Shown: positions 8,166 to 17,378, numbered from the stretch's first letter. The stretch is 64,000 bases of DNA from Alteribacillus sp041949975 (GCF_041949975.1 NZ_JBHFQG010000008.1:62001-126000); one strand, 5' to 3'. Numbers and translations: made by a program. The notes: generated from the letters alone by a model not told the origin.

Positions 8166-10319
8166 ATGAGAAATAAATGGATAGTCTGGGGGCTTGCTGT
8201 TTTAGCTTTTATTATATTAAGCTCCGGGATTTATCTTTCTTCTGTCGTTATTGGGGCAGCTGCTATAGATGAGAAACAATTAGTAATGAACGAAACTACC
8301 GAAATATTTGACAGCGATGGACAAAAGCTTGCAGAGCTTTATGCCGAAGATAGGGATTTGATTAACATAGATGAAATACCTGAACATGTGAGAGAGCCTT
8401 TTGTGGCTATAGAAGATATTCGATTTTATGATCATCAGGGAATTGACCCCCGCGCTATTCTTAGAGCCTTATATCGTGATATTTTAGCAGGCTCAAAAGT
8501 AGAAGGCGGAAGTACGATAACACAGCAATTAGCAAAAAATGCTTTTCTATCAAGCGATAAAACTCTTCTTCGTAAGACAAAAGAAGTGCTGATCGCCATG
8601 GGACTCGAACGAAAATTCAGCAAAGATGAAATTCTAGGATATTATTTAAATCAAGTATATTTCGGCCACGGTGCTTATGGTATAAAGTCAGCTGCAGAAC
8701 TTTATTTTGGAAAAGATGTAAAAGATTTGACAGTTGACGAAGCAGCTTTGCTTGCTGGTATCCCTAAAGCCCCAGGAAATTACTCACCAGTAGAGGATCC
8801 GGAACGTTCAAAAGAAAGACGGAGTACAGTTTTAGCTATCATGGAGAGGCACGGATTCATAACACCAGAAGAAGCAGCAACTTATCAGGGCAAAACAGTT
8901 CCTGAGTCAATTAACCGAGCAGAAAAAAATACAGCTTATTACACATATATTGATATGATGTTAGAAGAAGCAGAAAACAAGTACCATATAACTGCTGAAG
9001 AAATATATAGAGGCGGATACGATATTGTTGTTCCGATGAATAAAGAAATGCAGCAAGCTTCCTACGATTTGCTTCAAGAAGAATCTTATTTTCCAGAGGA
9101 AGCAAAAGATGCCGAAGGGGCATTTTTCATGATGGATCATCAAAGCGGGGGAGTTGCGGCTGTTCAAGGCGGCAGAGAATATGTGCGCAGGGGTCTTAAC
9201 AGAGTAACAGTAAAAAGACAGCCCGGTTCTGTAATGAAACCACTTGCAGTATATGCTCCCGCATTAGAATCAGGAAAATATCATCCGTATTCCTTGTTAA
9301 AAGATGAACAGATGGATTTTGATGGTTATTCTCCTAAAAATTATAATGGCGAATACCGCGGAGAAATAACTATGGCTGATGCTGTCACTGAATCTACGAA
9401 TACTGCAGCCGTCTGGTTGTATGATCAAATGGGAGAAAAAGAGAGCACAGAATGGATGGAAGAAGCTGGTCTTCACATAGAAGATAATGGTCTTGCCGTG
9501 GCTCTTGGAGGGCTGTCAGAAGGACTTACCCCAATGGAGTTAACGTCTGCGTATACTGTCTTTTCCAACCATGGTACTAAAATAAATCCTTATTTTATTG
9601 AAAAAATCGTTGACCGCAACGGTGAAGAAATAGGAAAAGCAGATCCAGAAACAAAAGAAGTGATGAGTCCGCAAAATGCGTGGTATATGACAAGGCTTCT
9701 GGAAAACGTAGTAAAAGAAGGCACAGGTACGGCTGGCAGCAGTAACTATCCATTAGCCGGAAAAACGGGAACAACTTCCTTTTTAGAAGTAGAAGGAGGC
9801 ACAAGGGATGCTTGGTTTGCCGGATTTACACCACAATGGACGGGAGCTGTCTGGATGGGTTATGACAAAACAACTGAAGACCAGCATCTTCAGGCAGGGA
9901 GTTCATATCCCACACGTTTATTTAAAGAAATTATTAATAAAGTTCCTGCTGATGACGGCATTCAAACCGTATTTCAAAAACCAGAAGATGTGAAAGACTT
10001 AGAAGAGCCGGTAGAAATAGCACAAGTGAATGATTTGTCTGCATCTCTCAGCTTAAAAGGGGGCGGGTTGTTTAATGTTCATTTAAAATGGACGCCGGCA
10101 GAAGATGAACGTGTCGTTTATCAGGTTTATGAAGTGAACGACGGGGAAGGTGAGGTTATTGAAGAAGTAGAAGGCGGCGGTGAATTTACGATTGAAGGAG
10201 TCAATATCTTCAATTTACAGGATTATATGATTGTGCCATATAATCCACAAACAGAACAAGAAGGAGAGCCATCAAACGTTGCAGAAGTTAGCGTAGGTTC
10301 TTTATTTGGAACCGGCTGA
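8166..10319 (+). CDS. pbpF: Class A penicillin-binding protein (PBP 2C / PbpF-like)
   Basis: 717 aa bifunctional peptidoglycan synthase; B. subtilis PbpF is 714 aa and sits at the same place before hemE. An N-terminal membrane anchor (residues 5-30) precedes a GT51 transglycosylase domain with EDIRFYDHQG (catalytic Glu about 83), GGSTITQQLAKN and RKFSKDEILGYYLN. The transpeptidase domain has SVMK (S355), STN (about 409) and KTGTT (about 533). A C-terminal fibronectin-like domain follows. AAAGGAG precedes the ATG. In B. subtilis pbpF is expressed in the forespore; whether that holds here is not visible. Confidence 0.92.
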   Translation: MRNKWIVWGLAVLAFIILSSGIYLSSVVIGAAAIDEKQLVMNETTEIFDSDGQKLAELYAEDRDLINIDEIPEHVREPFVAIEDIRFYDHQGIDPRAILRALYRDILAGSKVEGGSTITQQLAKNAFLSSDKTLLRKTKEVLIAMGLERKFSKDEILGYYLNQVYFGHGAYGIKSAAELYFGKDVKDLTVDEAALLAGIPKAPGNYSPVEDPERSKERRSTVLAIMERHGFITPEEAATYQGKTVPESINRAEKNTAYYTYIDMMLEEAENKYHITAEEIYRGGYDIVVPMNKEMQQASYDLLQEESYFPEEAKDAEGAFFMMDHQSGGVAAVQGGREYVRRGLNRVTVKRQPGSVMKPLAVYAPALESGKYHPYSLLKDEQMDFDGYSPKNYNGEYRGEITMADAVTESTNTAAVWLYDQMGEKESTEWMEEAGLHIEDNGLAVALGGLSEGLTPMELTSAYTVFSNHGTKINPYFIEKIVDRNGEEIGKADPETKEVMSPQNAWYMTRLLENVVKEGTGTAGSSNYPLAGKTGTTSFLEVEGGTRDAWFAGFTPQWTGAVWMGYDKTTEDQHLQAGSSYPTRLFKEIINKVPADDGIQTVFQKPEDVKDLEEPVEIAQVNDLSASLSLKGGGLFNVHLKWTPAEDERVVYQVYEVNDGEGEVIEEVEGGGEFTIEGVNIFNLQDYMIVPYNPQTEQEGEPSNVAEVSVGSLFGTG

Positions 10320-10324
10320 TCATG

Positions 10325-10356
10325 CAGGACTGTGTATAGGCACAGTCCTGTTTTTT
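10325..10356 (+). terminator. Rho-independent terminator of pbpF
   Basis: Perfect 10-bp stem CAGGACTGTG/CACAGTCCTG with a 6-base loop and a T6 tract. Confidence 0.92.
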
Positions 10357-10393
10357 CTTTCTATTTTATGAACAAAGTCTATGAGTACTGTAC

Positions 10394-10422
10394 ATGACAT
10401 TTAGAGAAGAGTATGGTAAAAA
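10394..10422 (+). promoter_or_regulatory. Candidate sigma-A promoter of hemEHY
   Basis: ATGACA (10394-10399), a 17-bp spacer and TAAAAA (10417-10422) lie between the pbpF terminator and hemE. It is the best match in that gap; the -10 is only fair. Confidence 0.4.
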
Positions 10423-10487
10423 GGGTATGGAAACAATGAAGGAAGAATGACGTTTACAAGCGTTTTTAATTAAAGGAGTGCTAGGCA

Positions 10488-11531
10488 ATGGGTAAATTAA
10501 ATTTTAATGATAATTATTTAAGGGCTGCTTATGGACAAAATACAGATCATATACCGGTTTGGTATATGAGACAAGCAGGACGTTCACAGCCTGAATATAG
10601 AAAGCTTAAAGAAAACTATTCTTTATTTGAAATTACCCATGATCCCGAACTTTGTGCCTATGTTACGAAATTGCCAGTGGATCAATATAATAATGACGCT
10701 GCAATTTTATATAAAGATATCATGACACCTCTGCCGTCAATTGGAGTAAAGGTAGACATAAAGCCCGGAGTAGGGCCAGTTATTGATAATCCGATTAAAC
10801 AACCGCAGGACGTGGAAAAGCTGGGAGCTATTGAACCAGAAAAAGAGGTACCTTATGTACTAGATACTATTAAGCTGCTGAGAGAGCAGTTGAATGTACC
10901 TTTAATCAGCTTTAGCGGTGCGCCATTTACATTAGCAAGCTATATGATTGAGGGCGGCCCATCTAAAAATTATCATAAAACCAAAGCTTTCATGTATGCC
11001 GAACCTAAAGCCTGGTTTACTCTAATGGATAAATTAGGGGATATGACCATTCGCTACGTGTCCTCTCAAATAAAGGCAGGCGCCCAAGCTATTCAAATTT
11101 TTGACTCCTGGGTAGGCGCTTTAAATGCAGAAGACTATCGTTTTTACGTGAAACCTGTTATGAAACGCATTTTTGAAACCCTACAAAAAGAAGATGTACC
11201 GTTCACGATGTTCGGTGTTGGAGCTGGTCACCTTCTTCAAGAATGGAATGACCTCTCTTTACAAATTATAGGTCTTGATTGGAGAACTTCTATTTCTGAA
11301 GCGAGAAAACTTGGTGTTACTAAATCCTTGCAGGGGAACCTGGACCCCTCTATATTATTAGCGCCTTGGAATGTTATAGAAGAGAAAGTAAAACCAATTC
11401 TTGACGCGGGCATGCAGCAGGAAGGATTTGTATTTAACCTCGGTCATGGGGTTTTCCCGGAAGTAGAACCAGAAACATTGAAGAAATTAACAGCTTTTGT
11501 GCATAATTATACAAAAAGAACGGAGGATTGA
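10488..11531 (+). CDS. hemE: Uroporphyrinogen III decarboxylase HemE
   Basis: Converts uroporphyrinogen III to coproporphyrinogen III. 347 aa, with the family N-terminal signature VWYMRQAGRSQPEYR (about residues 24-38), the invariant Asp region YKDIMTPLPSIG near 75, and GLDWRTSISEAR near 260. AAAGGAG lies 10 bases upstream of the ATG. First gene of a hemE-hemH-hemY operon in B. subtilis order, with 4 bp to hemH. Confidence 0.97.
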   Translation: MGKLNFNDNYLRAAYGQNTDHIPVWYMRQAGRSQPEYRKLKENYSLFEITHDPELCAYVTKLPVDQYNNDAAILYKDIMTPLPSIGVKVDIKPGVGPVIDNPIKQPQDVEKLGAIEPEKEVPYVLDTIKLLREQLNVPLISFSGAPFTLASYMIEGGPSKNYHKTKAFMYAEPKAWFTLMDKLGDMTIRYVSSQIKAGAQAIQIFDSWVGALNAEDYRFYVKPVMKRIFETLQKEDVPFTMFGVGAGHLLQEWNDLSLQIIGLDWRTSISEARKLGVTKSLQGNLDPSILLAPWNVIEEKVKPILDAGMQQEGFVFNLGHGVFPEVEPETLKKLTAFVHNYTKRTED

Positions 11532-11535
11532 AATT

Positions 11536-12465
11536 ATGAAAAAAATTGGATTACTAGTTATGGCTTACGGCACACCAAGAAGCTTAGATGAAGTAGAGCC
11601 TTACTATACACATATAAGAAGAGGAAGAAAGCCATCTGAAGAAGCTCTCCAAGACCTCATCTCTCGGTATGAAGCTATTGGAGGGATTTCTCCATTGGCT
11701 AAAATAACAGACAATCAAGGGGAGCGACTGAAGGACCGTTTAAATGAACGATATGATGATATAGAATTTCATTGGTACCTGGGTTTAAAACACATCGACC
11801 CATTTATAGAAGACGCAGTTCAAAAAATGAAGCACGATGGCATGGAAGAGGCATACAGTATTGTCCTTGCCCCGCATTTTTCTACTTTCAGTATTAAATC
11901 CTATAATGGCCGTGCCCAGGAAGAGACAAAAAGAATAAATGGACCAGTTATTCATTCGGTAGAAAGCTGGTATGATGAGCCGAAATTTATCGATTATTGG
12001 GTTAAACAAGTGAGAAATACACTTAATGAAATAAATAATACAGATAACACATGCGTAATATTTTCTGCACACAGCCTTCCTGAGAAAATTATTCAGGCAG
12101 GAGATCCTTACCCTGCTCAATTAGAAGAAACTGCCAAATGGATTGCTGAAAAAGCAGATATTCCACATTATGCTATCGGATGGCAAAGTGAAGGAAATAC
12201 GCCGGATCCATGGCTCGGGCCTGATGTACAGGATTTGACAAAAGAACTTCATAAAAATCATGGCTATACTTCTTTTGTTTACTGCCCTGTAGGTTTTGTT
12301 GCTGATCATCTCGAAGTGTTGTTTGATAATGATGTCGAATGTAAGCAGGCTTGTGATGAAGTAGGGGCCTCTTACTATCGCCCTGCCATGCCTAATACAA
12401 GTCCTGAATTCATTGAAGCTCTTGTAAATGTGATTACAAAGAAAATGAATGAGACGAAAGTTTAA
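11536..12465 (+). CDS. hemH: Ferrochelatase HemH (coproporphyrin ferrochelatase, CpfC)
   Basis: 309 aa, matching the short monomeric Bacillus enzyme. The ATG at 11536 is chosen because CGGAGG lies 8 bases before it and upstream in-frame codons fall inside hemE. Family motifs are GLLVMAYGTP, the catalytic-His segment FSAHSLPEKI (His about 183) and GFVADHLEVLFDND carrying the conserved Glu near 264. In Firmicutes this enzyme inserts iron into coproporphyrin III rather than protoporphyrin IX. Confidence 0.97.
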   Translation: MKKIGLLVMAYGTPRSLDEVEPYYTHIRRGRKPSEEALQDLISRYEAIGGISPLAKITDNQGERLKDRLNERYDDIEFHWYLGLKHIDPFIEDAVQKMKHDGMEEAYSIVLAPHFSTFSIKSYNGRAQEETKRINGPVIHSVESWYDEPKFIDYWVKQVRNTLNEINNTDNTCVIFSAHSLPEKIIQAGDPYPAQLEETAKWIAEKADIPHYAIGWQSEGNTPDPWLGPDVQDLTKELHKNHGYTSFVYCPVGFVADHLEVLFDNDVECKQACDEVGASYYRPAMPNTSPEFIEALVNVITKKMNETKV

Positions 12466-12485
12466 AAGTTAGCGGGGAGTTTATT

Positions 12486-13871
12486 ATGAAAGTAGCAATT
12501 GTTGGCGGCGGAATTACTGGCATGACCGCCGCTTATTATTTGCAGAAGGAAATTATGAGCCAAAACATAGATATAGAGTATCATTTATTTGAGAGTTCTG
12601 ATCAGCTTGGTGGAAAAATCAGAACAGATTATTATAATGGTTTTGTTATTGAGCAAGGACCAGATTCTTTTTTAGCAAGAAAAGAAAGTGCAGCGAAACT
12701 TGCTAGAGAAGTAGGTTTAGAAAAGGAACTTATTTTTAACAATACAGGAAAAGCATACGTTTTAAAAGGCAGCAAACTCCACTCCATTCCTGGCGGAGCA
12801 GTTATGGGGATTCCAACAAAACTAGGTCCTTTCTTGACAACAAACCTTTTTTCACCGGCAGGTAAGCTAAGAGCTGCATTAGACCTTGTTTTACCAAAGA
12901 GTTCAGCAGATAGTGATCAGTCACTAGGAGAATTCTTTCGCCGCCGGCTTGGAAGTGAAGTCGTCGATAATCTCATTGAGCCGCTTCTTTCTGGTATTTA
13001 TGCTGGGGATATCGATCGTTTGAGCTTACAGTCAACGTTTCCTCAATTTCATCAAGTTGAACAAAAACACCGCAGCTTAATTTTAGGAATGAAAGCAGCA
13101 AGGCCCCCGCAAAAATCAAAAAAAAAGCCATCAGGTGCTTTTCAAACGCTTAGAAACGGACTTCAATCATTAGTGGAGGGGATAGAAAACCATTTAGATG
13201 AGGATGCTGTATTTAAAAACAAATCGGTAAAGCAAATTATTTCTAAGGAGAACCATTATGAGCTTCATTTTAAAGACGGAGAGTCTTTGTTATATGATAA
13301 AGTTTTATTGACAACCCCTCCTCATGTAACTGCTAAGTTGTTTAAAGAGAAATCTCTTCAAAAATTATTTGCTTCTATTCCAGCAACTTCTGTAGCGACC
13401 GTTGCTATGGCATTTGATGAACAGCAAATCCCCGGAGATTTTGACGGCACCGGATTTGTTGTCTCAAAAAAGAGTGATTATACAATTACTGCATGCACCT
13501 GGACTCATCTAAAATGGGAGCATACAGCACCAAAAGGGAAAGCTCTGCTTCGCTGTTATGTAGGAAAGCCTAGGGGAGAAAATATTGTTGATAAAGATGA
13601 TGAAAGCATTATAAACATCGTCTTAAAAGATTTAAATAAAGTAATGAACGTGACTGGGAAGCCTGAATACTACAAGGTTACGCGCTGGCGGAATGCAATG
13701 CCTCAATATGAAGTAGATCATTCAAAAAGAATGCATAAAATAATTAATGAAATGCAAACATCTTACCCTGGTATTTTTGTTGCTGGAGCAGCTTATGAAG
13801 GTGTAGGCCTGCCAGATTGTATTAATCAAGGAGAAGAAGTTGTCCATCAATTATTATCAAACGAAAAATAA
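12486..13871 (+). CDS. hemY: Coproporphyrinogen III oxidase HemY (CgoX)
   Basis: 461 aa FAD-dependent oxidase with an N-terminal dinucleotide fold (VAIVGGGITGMTAAYYL) and a C-terminal FAD-contact region GAAYEGVGLPDCINQGEE. In the coproporphyrin-dependent pathway it oxidises coproporphyrinogen III to coproporphyrin III before iron insertion by HemH; the older name is protoporphyrinogen oxidase. The gene that finishes heme (hemQ/chdC) is not in this window. GGGGAG precedes the ATG, and a strong terminator follows. Confidence 0.96.
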   Translation: MKVAIVGGGITGMTAAYYLQKEIMSQNIDIEYHLFESSDQLGGKIRTDYYNGFVIEQGPDSFLARKESAAKLAREVGLEKELIFNNTGKAYVLKGSKLHSIPGGAVMGIPTKLGPFLTTNLFSPAGKLRAALDLVLPKSSADSDQSLGEFFRRRLGSEVVDNLIEPLLSGIYAGDIDRLSLQSTFPQFHQVEQKHRSLILGMKAARPPQKSKKKPSGAFQTLRNGLQSLVEGIENHLDEDAVFKNKSVKQIISKENHYELHFKDGESLLYDKVLLTTPPHVTAKLFKEKSLQKLFASIPATSVATVAMAFDEQQIPGDFDGTGFVVSKKSDYTITACTWTHLKWEHTAPKGKALLRCYVGKPRGENIVDKDDESIINIVLKDLNKVMNVTGKPEYYKVTRWRNAMPQYEVDHSKRMHKIINEMQTSYPGIFVAGAAYEGVGLPDCINQGEEVVHQLLSNEK

Positions 13872-13912
13872 ACCACCTTTACCTGCTTAGAGCAGGTAAA
13901 GGTGGTTTTTTC
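13871..13912 (+). terminator. Rho-independent terminator of the hemEHY operon
   Basis: 16-bp perfect stem (ACCACCTTTACCTGCT and its complement) with a 3-base loop and T6. It starts at the hemY stop codon. Confidence 0.95.
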
Positions 13913-13950
13913 ATATATAAGGTAAGAAAGTATATAATTTTGCGCTTTGA

Positions 13951-14222
13951 TGTCTAGCTTCAGCGCCCAGCCTCTCGGAGGCCCAAAACGGTTTAAGGAA
14001 CTTTTGCTAGGATCGTGAACATCGTGTTCGCGACCTAGCAAAAGTCAGCACCTCCTGTGCAAGCCAGTTCGACGTTGTTACAGGAGGTGACGCTTTTAGT
14101 CTAACTTCCTTAGGTACCTTCTGCTAAGTTAGCTAACGTCCTGTTCACAACGCAGATGTGGAAGTAAGAGCGCTTTTATTGCCTGGAGAACATTTACCTG
14201 TCGAGGCTGACAAGGGGCTTTT
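13951..14222 (+). repeat. Long dispersed intergenic repeat, copy 1
   Basis: This 270-bp non-coding stretch is clearly related, in the same orientation, to 59480-59800. The 5' end (TCTAGCTTCAGCGCCCAGCC, CTCTCGGAGGCCCA), several inner blocks (GCAAGCCAGTTCGACGTTGT, GGAAGTAAGAGCGC) and the 3' block (TTTATTGCCTGGAGAACATT, GTCGAGGCTGACA) are shared. The terminal GGGCGCTT of copy 2 is degraded here to AGGGGCTT. The repeat fills the gap between the hemY terminator and the ssuA stop codon, which it abuts. Inner arms CTAGGATCG/CGACCTAG and CACCTCCTGT/ACAGGAGGTG can pair, so it may fold as a multi-hairpin RNA. I see no reading frame of substance. Confidence 0.8.
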
Positions 14223-14223
14223 C

Positions 14224-15246
14224 TTAGTTATCTTCTGTTACTTCTTCTAATAATGAAGTATCAACAAGACCTTCTAAATCCGGCTCTTCTTCAATAAACC
14301 CAAGATCATAAGAAGCATCAGCCCAAGATTGAAGAGCATCTGCGGAAACTTCTGTAGTGATGTTCATACGTTCCCAGGCGTTGTGCAGAACATCATCAGA
14401 AAATTGGGTTTGAGAGAGTTCATAAACAAGATCATTTACAGAGTTTAATGTTTCTTCTTCATTTTCTCCTGTGAATTCTACTGCTTTTTCATGAGCAGCT
14501 AAAACACTTTTTACTTTCTCAGGATTCTCTTCCATGAATTTTTCTGAAGTTACGAGGACAACACTAGGAAGAGTTTCTCCTAGGAATACTTCATCCCACT
14601 CTGTTACAACATTTGCATTCATTTCTTCGACAAGATACGTGCCCCATGGTTCAGGTGCAGCTGCAGCATCAACTTCCCCCTGCTCAAATCGAACCATCAT
14701 AGAAGCCGGATCGACCCGGGATTGATGTTCGACAGTTCCACCTACTCTATTTGATTCCAAACCAAGTTCCTGGAGCATGATTTCTAACTGAACATTGTGT
14801 GTGCATCCATTGCCTGGAGTGCAAAATGATTTTCGATCAAAGTCATCTAAGGATTTAATTCCAGAATCTTCACTTGAAACGATCAGTGTAGCACCATTTG
14901 CAGCACCGCTTAATATTTTTACATCGCCGCCGCTTAAATGATAATTAATAGCAGGTCCCGGTCCAACGTAACCAATATCTAAATCACCAGAATCGAGAGC
15001 TTCAATGAAATCATTTCCATTTGGGAAATTTTTGAATTCAACATCTGTTCCTTCAAGTTCTTCTTCAAAAATTCCTTCCTGTTTACCAATTATACCTGCA
15101 GCATGGTCCAGGTTGGGAAAGTAACCTATATTAATTTCTCCGCTATTGCTTTTTCCGTCCCCGGAAGCAGAATCACCGCCGCCGCAAGCTGAAATTCCTA
15201 TTGCTGCTATAGATAGTAAGATAGCAAGAACCCAGTTTCTCATCAT
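14224..15246 (-). CDS. ssuA: ABC transporter substrate-binding lipoprotein, SsuA/TauA/NrtA type
   Basis: 340 aa. A lipoprotein signal ends in the lipobox IGISAC (Cys about 21), followed by a Gly/Ser linker. The mature part has the NMT1/SsuA-type start INIGYFPNLDHAAGIIGKQEG, then NGNDFIEALDSGDLDIGYVGPGP and EGEVDAAAAPEPWG-like signatures. It captures the ligand for the permease and ATPase encoded upstream. Aliphatic sulfonates are the likeliest ligand from the IGYFPNL..DH..GY.GPGP pattern, but nitrate, taurine or thiamine precursors cannot be excluded. No monooxygenase (ssuD) is adjacent. GGGAGAGG precedes the tandem ATGATG start. Confidence 0.85.
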   Translation of the reverse strand: MMRNWVLAILLSIAAIGISACGGGDSASGDGKSNSGEINIGYFPNLDHAAGIIGKQEGIFEEELEGTDVEFKNFPNGNDFIEALDSGDLDIGYVGPGPAINYHLSGGDVKILSGAANGATLIVSSEDSGIKSLDDFDRKSFCTPGNGCTHNVQLEIMLQELGLESNRVGGTVEHQSRVDPASMMVRFEQGEVDAAAAPEPWGTYLVEEMNANVVTEWDEVFLGETLPSVVLVTSEKFMEENPEKVKSVLAAHEKAVEFTGENEEETLNSVNDLVYELSQTQFSDDVLHNAWERMNITTEVSADALQSWADASYDLGFIEEEPDLEGLVDTSLLEEVTEDN

Positions 15247-15274
15247 TTAACCTCTCCCTTTTGTTGAATATATT

Positions 15275-16039
15275 CTAAGATAATCCCCAGCGAGAAAATA
15301 CTTTTCTTTCTATGCGATCAAATATAACATATTCCATAATAAGACCGATTGTAGCTATAATAATCATAATTGCTATAACTAAATCCATATTATAAAAGTC
15401 TCTAGCGTCCATTAAGGTACGCCCCAAGCCGCCCGAACCAATTAATTCAGCTGCCATTAGCGCTCTCCAGGCAAATGCCCATGCAAGTCTTGTTCCTGAT
15501 AAAAAAGATGGAACTGCAGCTGGTATCATGACACGCCATACAAGTTCAGACCCTTTATAACCTAGTGTTCTGGCAGCTCTGATTAAAATAGGCTGGACGG
15601 ATTTAATTCCAAGCCTCATATTAGAGGTCATAACCCATGTTCCCCCTAAAGTGACAATAACGATAATAGAAAGAGTTCCTGTACCAAATAGCATCAACAT
15701 AATTGGAAGCCAAACAATACTTGGTATGGATTGAAGGGCAATGACAAGAGATCCAAGTGTTTCATCAGCTAATTTTGATCGAGCTAGTAAAAGGCCTAGA
15801 GCTGTCCCAATAATTATAGCAATGATAAATCCCATCACTAATCTTTGAATACTGGTAGTAAGTGCTTCTGTTAAGATTCCTGTCTCAAAAAAACCTATAT
15901 AGAGTTCGTTTACTGAATTCAGTGGTGATGGAAAAGCTGTGCCTGGAAAAAATTCCAACAATAAATTAAGTCTATATATTATTTCCCATATTGCGATCAG
16001 AATGATAAAGAAGAGCACCCTTCTTACTGTTGTAATCAT
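15275..16039 (-). CDS. ssuC: ABC transporter permease, SsuC/TauC type
   Basis: 254 aa with about six transmembrane helices and the BPD-type EAA loop near residues 150-175 (AARTLGYKGSELVWRVMIPAAVPS). Partner of the neighbouring ATPase and binding protein. Its start lies 68 bp inside the 3' end of ssuB. A GAGAGGAG site 9 bases before the ATG supports this start, so the overlap is real and suggests coupled translation. Confidence 0.9.
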   Translation of the reverse strand: MITTVRRVLFFIILIAIWEIIYRLNLLLEFFPGTAFPSPLNSVNELYIGFFETGILTEALTTSIQRLVMGFIIAIIIGTALGLLLARSKLADETLGSLVIALQSIPSIVWLPIMLMLFGTGTLSIIVIVTLGGTWVMTSNMRLGIKSVQPILIRAARTLGYKGSELVWRVMIPAAVPSFLSGTRLAWAFAWRALMAAELIGSGGLGRTLMDARDFYNMDLVIAIMIIIATIGLIMEYVIFDRIERKVFSRWGLS

Positions 16040-16817
16040 CGCCCATCTCCTCTCTCATCACTTTTTCAATTTCTCCTGCTAGTTTTTGCTGAATTCTTTC
16101 TTCAAGCTCTCCAAATTGTTTAGATGAAGGTTTTCTTGGCCTTTCTAGTGGTACATCAAATATTTCGACAATTCTTCCAGGACGTGTCCCCATTAATACA
16201 ATTCGATCGGAAAGGAGGATGGATTCACGAATGTTGTGGGTGACGAAAACAACAGTTTTTTGCGTTTCTTCCCAAATGTATTGCACTTCTTTATGCAGCA
16301 TAGAGCGCGTTTGTTCATCCAAAGCACCGAATGGTTCATCCATAAGAAGAATATCTGGATCAAGCGCAAGTGTTCTTGCAATAGATACACGTTGTTTCAT
16401 ACCGCCAGACAGTTCGTGTGGGTATGAGTCAATAAATTTGCTTAAATGCACTAGTTTTAAAAAGTATTTAGCTCTTTCTTTCGCTTCTTCTTTTTTCATT
16501 TTTTTTCTAAGACCGAACATTACATTATCTAAAACCGTTAACCATGGCATTAAGGCAGACTCTTGGAATACCACCCCTCGATCAGGACCAGGCTCTGTCA
16601 CTTCTTTACCAGCTACGTTAATATTTCCATAAGTAGGGTTTTCAAGCCCGGCAATTATGTTTAAGAGAGTTGATTTGCCGCAACCGGAAGGACCAAGTAG
16701 AGAAACGAACTCTCCGGATTTTATTTCAGTTGATATATTTTTAAAAACGGTAAAAGAAGATTTTTTTTCTTTGTCGAAAAATGATTTTTCTACATTATCT
16801 ATAACGACATCAGCCAA
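15972..16817 (-). CDS. ssuB: ABC transporter ATP-binding protein, SsuB/TauB type
   Basis: About 281 aa ATPase with Walker A LGPSGCGKST, the Q-loop in VFQESALMPWLTV, signature LSGGMKQRVSIARTLA, Walker B ILLMDEPFGALDEQTR and H-loop FVTHNIRES. Start: two GTG codons at 16829 and 16826 are in frame but are themselves part of the AGGTGG site. A TTG at 16817 lies 6 bases after that site and gives ADVVIDNVEKSF, so I prefer it. The C-terminal 20 or so residues are encoded in the ssuC overlap and look like a run-on tail. First gene of a B-C-A ordered operon. Confidence 0.9.
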   Translation of the reverse strand: MADVVIDNVEKSFFDKEKKSSFTVFKNISTEIKSGEFVSLLGPSGCGKSTLLNIIAGLENPTYGNINVAGKEVTEPGPDRGVVFQESALMPWLTVLDNVMFGLRKKMKKEEAKERAKYFLKLVHLSKFIDSYPHELSGGMKQRVSIARTLALDPDILLMDEPFGALDEQTRSMLHKEVQYIWEETQKTVVFVTHNIRESILLSDRIVLMGTRPGRIVEIFDVPLERPRKPSSKQFGELEERIQQKLAGEIEKVMREEMGDDYNSKKGALLYHSDRNMGNNI

Positions 16818-16928
16818 AGGTTTCACCACCTGATTTTATAATTCATATAAATTTAGTAGGTTTTATGTTGTTAGTATATGTGGCGGCTGTAATGATGTCA
16901 ACCTTCATTTTAAGTTAAATAAAAACGG

Positions 16929-16976
16929 AAAAGGACTCCCCGCTAATTTGAATGTATTAGTTGGGAGTCCTTTTTG
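16929..16976. terminator. Bidirectional terminator after the Gln-rich gene
   Basis: 12-bp stem AAAAGGACTCCC/GGGAGTCCTTTT with a 22-base loop that can pair further (CTAAT/ATTAG). A-rich and T-rich flanks allow function on both strands. It lies 20 bases past the stop of the minus-strand Gln-rich gene and upstream of ssuB. Confidence 0.8.
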
Positions 16977-16995
16977 TTTAAAATTTATTCTTACG

Positions 16996-17244
16996 TTAGC
17001 TTTGTTGTTGAGCCTGTTGCAAATCCTGCTGAGCTTGTTGAAGTTCTTGCTGAGCCTGTTGAATAGCCTGCTGATTTTGAGAATTTCCTTGCTGCTGAGC
17101 TTGCTGAAGCTGTTGTTGTGCCTGTTGAAGTTGTTGTTGGGACTGTTGAAGTTTCTGAGGATCGTTCCCTGCGTTCTGCATGTTTTGCTGGGCTTGTTGA
17201 ATAGCTTGTTGAGCTTGTTGAACTTGCTGGTTTTGTTGTGGCAT
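16996..17244 (-). CDS. Small Gln-rich heptad-repeat protein, unknown function
   Basis: 82 aa, more than half Gln, the rest mostly Ala, Leu, Asn and Ser. Near-exact seven-residue units (QLQQAQQ, QELQQAQ, QDLQQAQ) recur through the chain, with one break around NAGNDPQKL and another at GNSQN. This gives an amphipathic pattern that could form a low-charge coiled coil. There is no signal peptide or membrane segment. A clean GGAGGG site 7 bases before the ATG and the terminator just downstream argue that it is a real monocistronic gene. I do not recognise the family; a spore-associated structural protein is one guess from composition only. Confidence 0.7.
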   Translation of the reverse strand: MPQQNQQVQQAQQAIQQAQQNMQNAGNDPQKLQQSQQQLQQAQQQLQQAQQQGNSQNQQAIQQAQQELQQAQQDLQQAQQQS

Positions 17245-17378
17245 AATAACCCTCCGTTTGTATTGGTGTAGAGTATAACGTTATTTATCGTTTCCACAGG
17301 GGCAAGAAATATGTATAAACATCTAAAAAAATGGATTTTTAGAGAACTATGTTACCGCTACCCCCGTTTATTCGGGTA

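Noticed and set aside
16948..17271. Leu-rich plus-strand frame opposite the Gln-rich gene
   Set aside because: Shadow of the CAG/CAA codons on the other strand; no ribosome binding site, and the minus frame has one.
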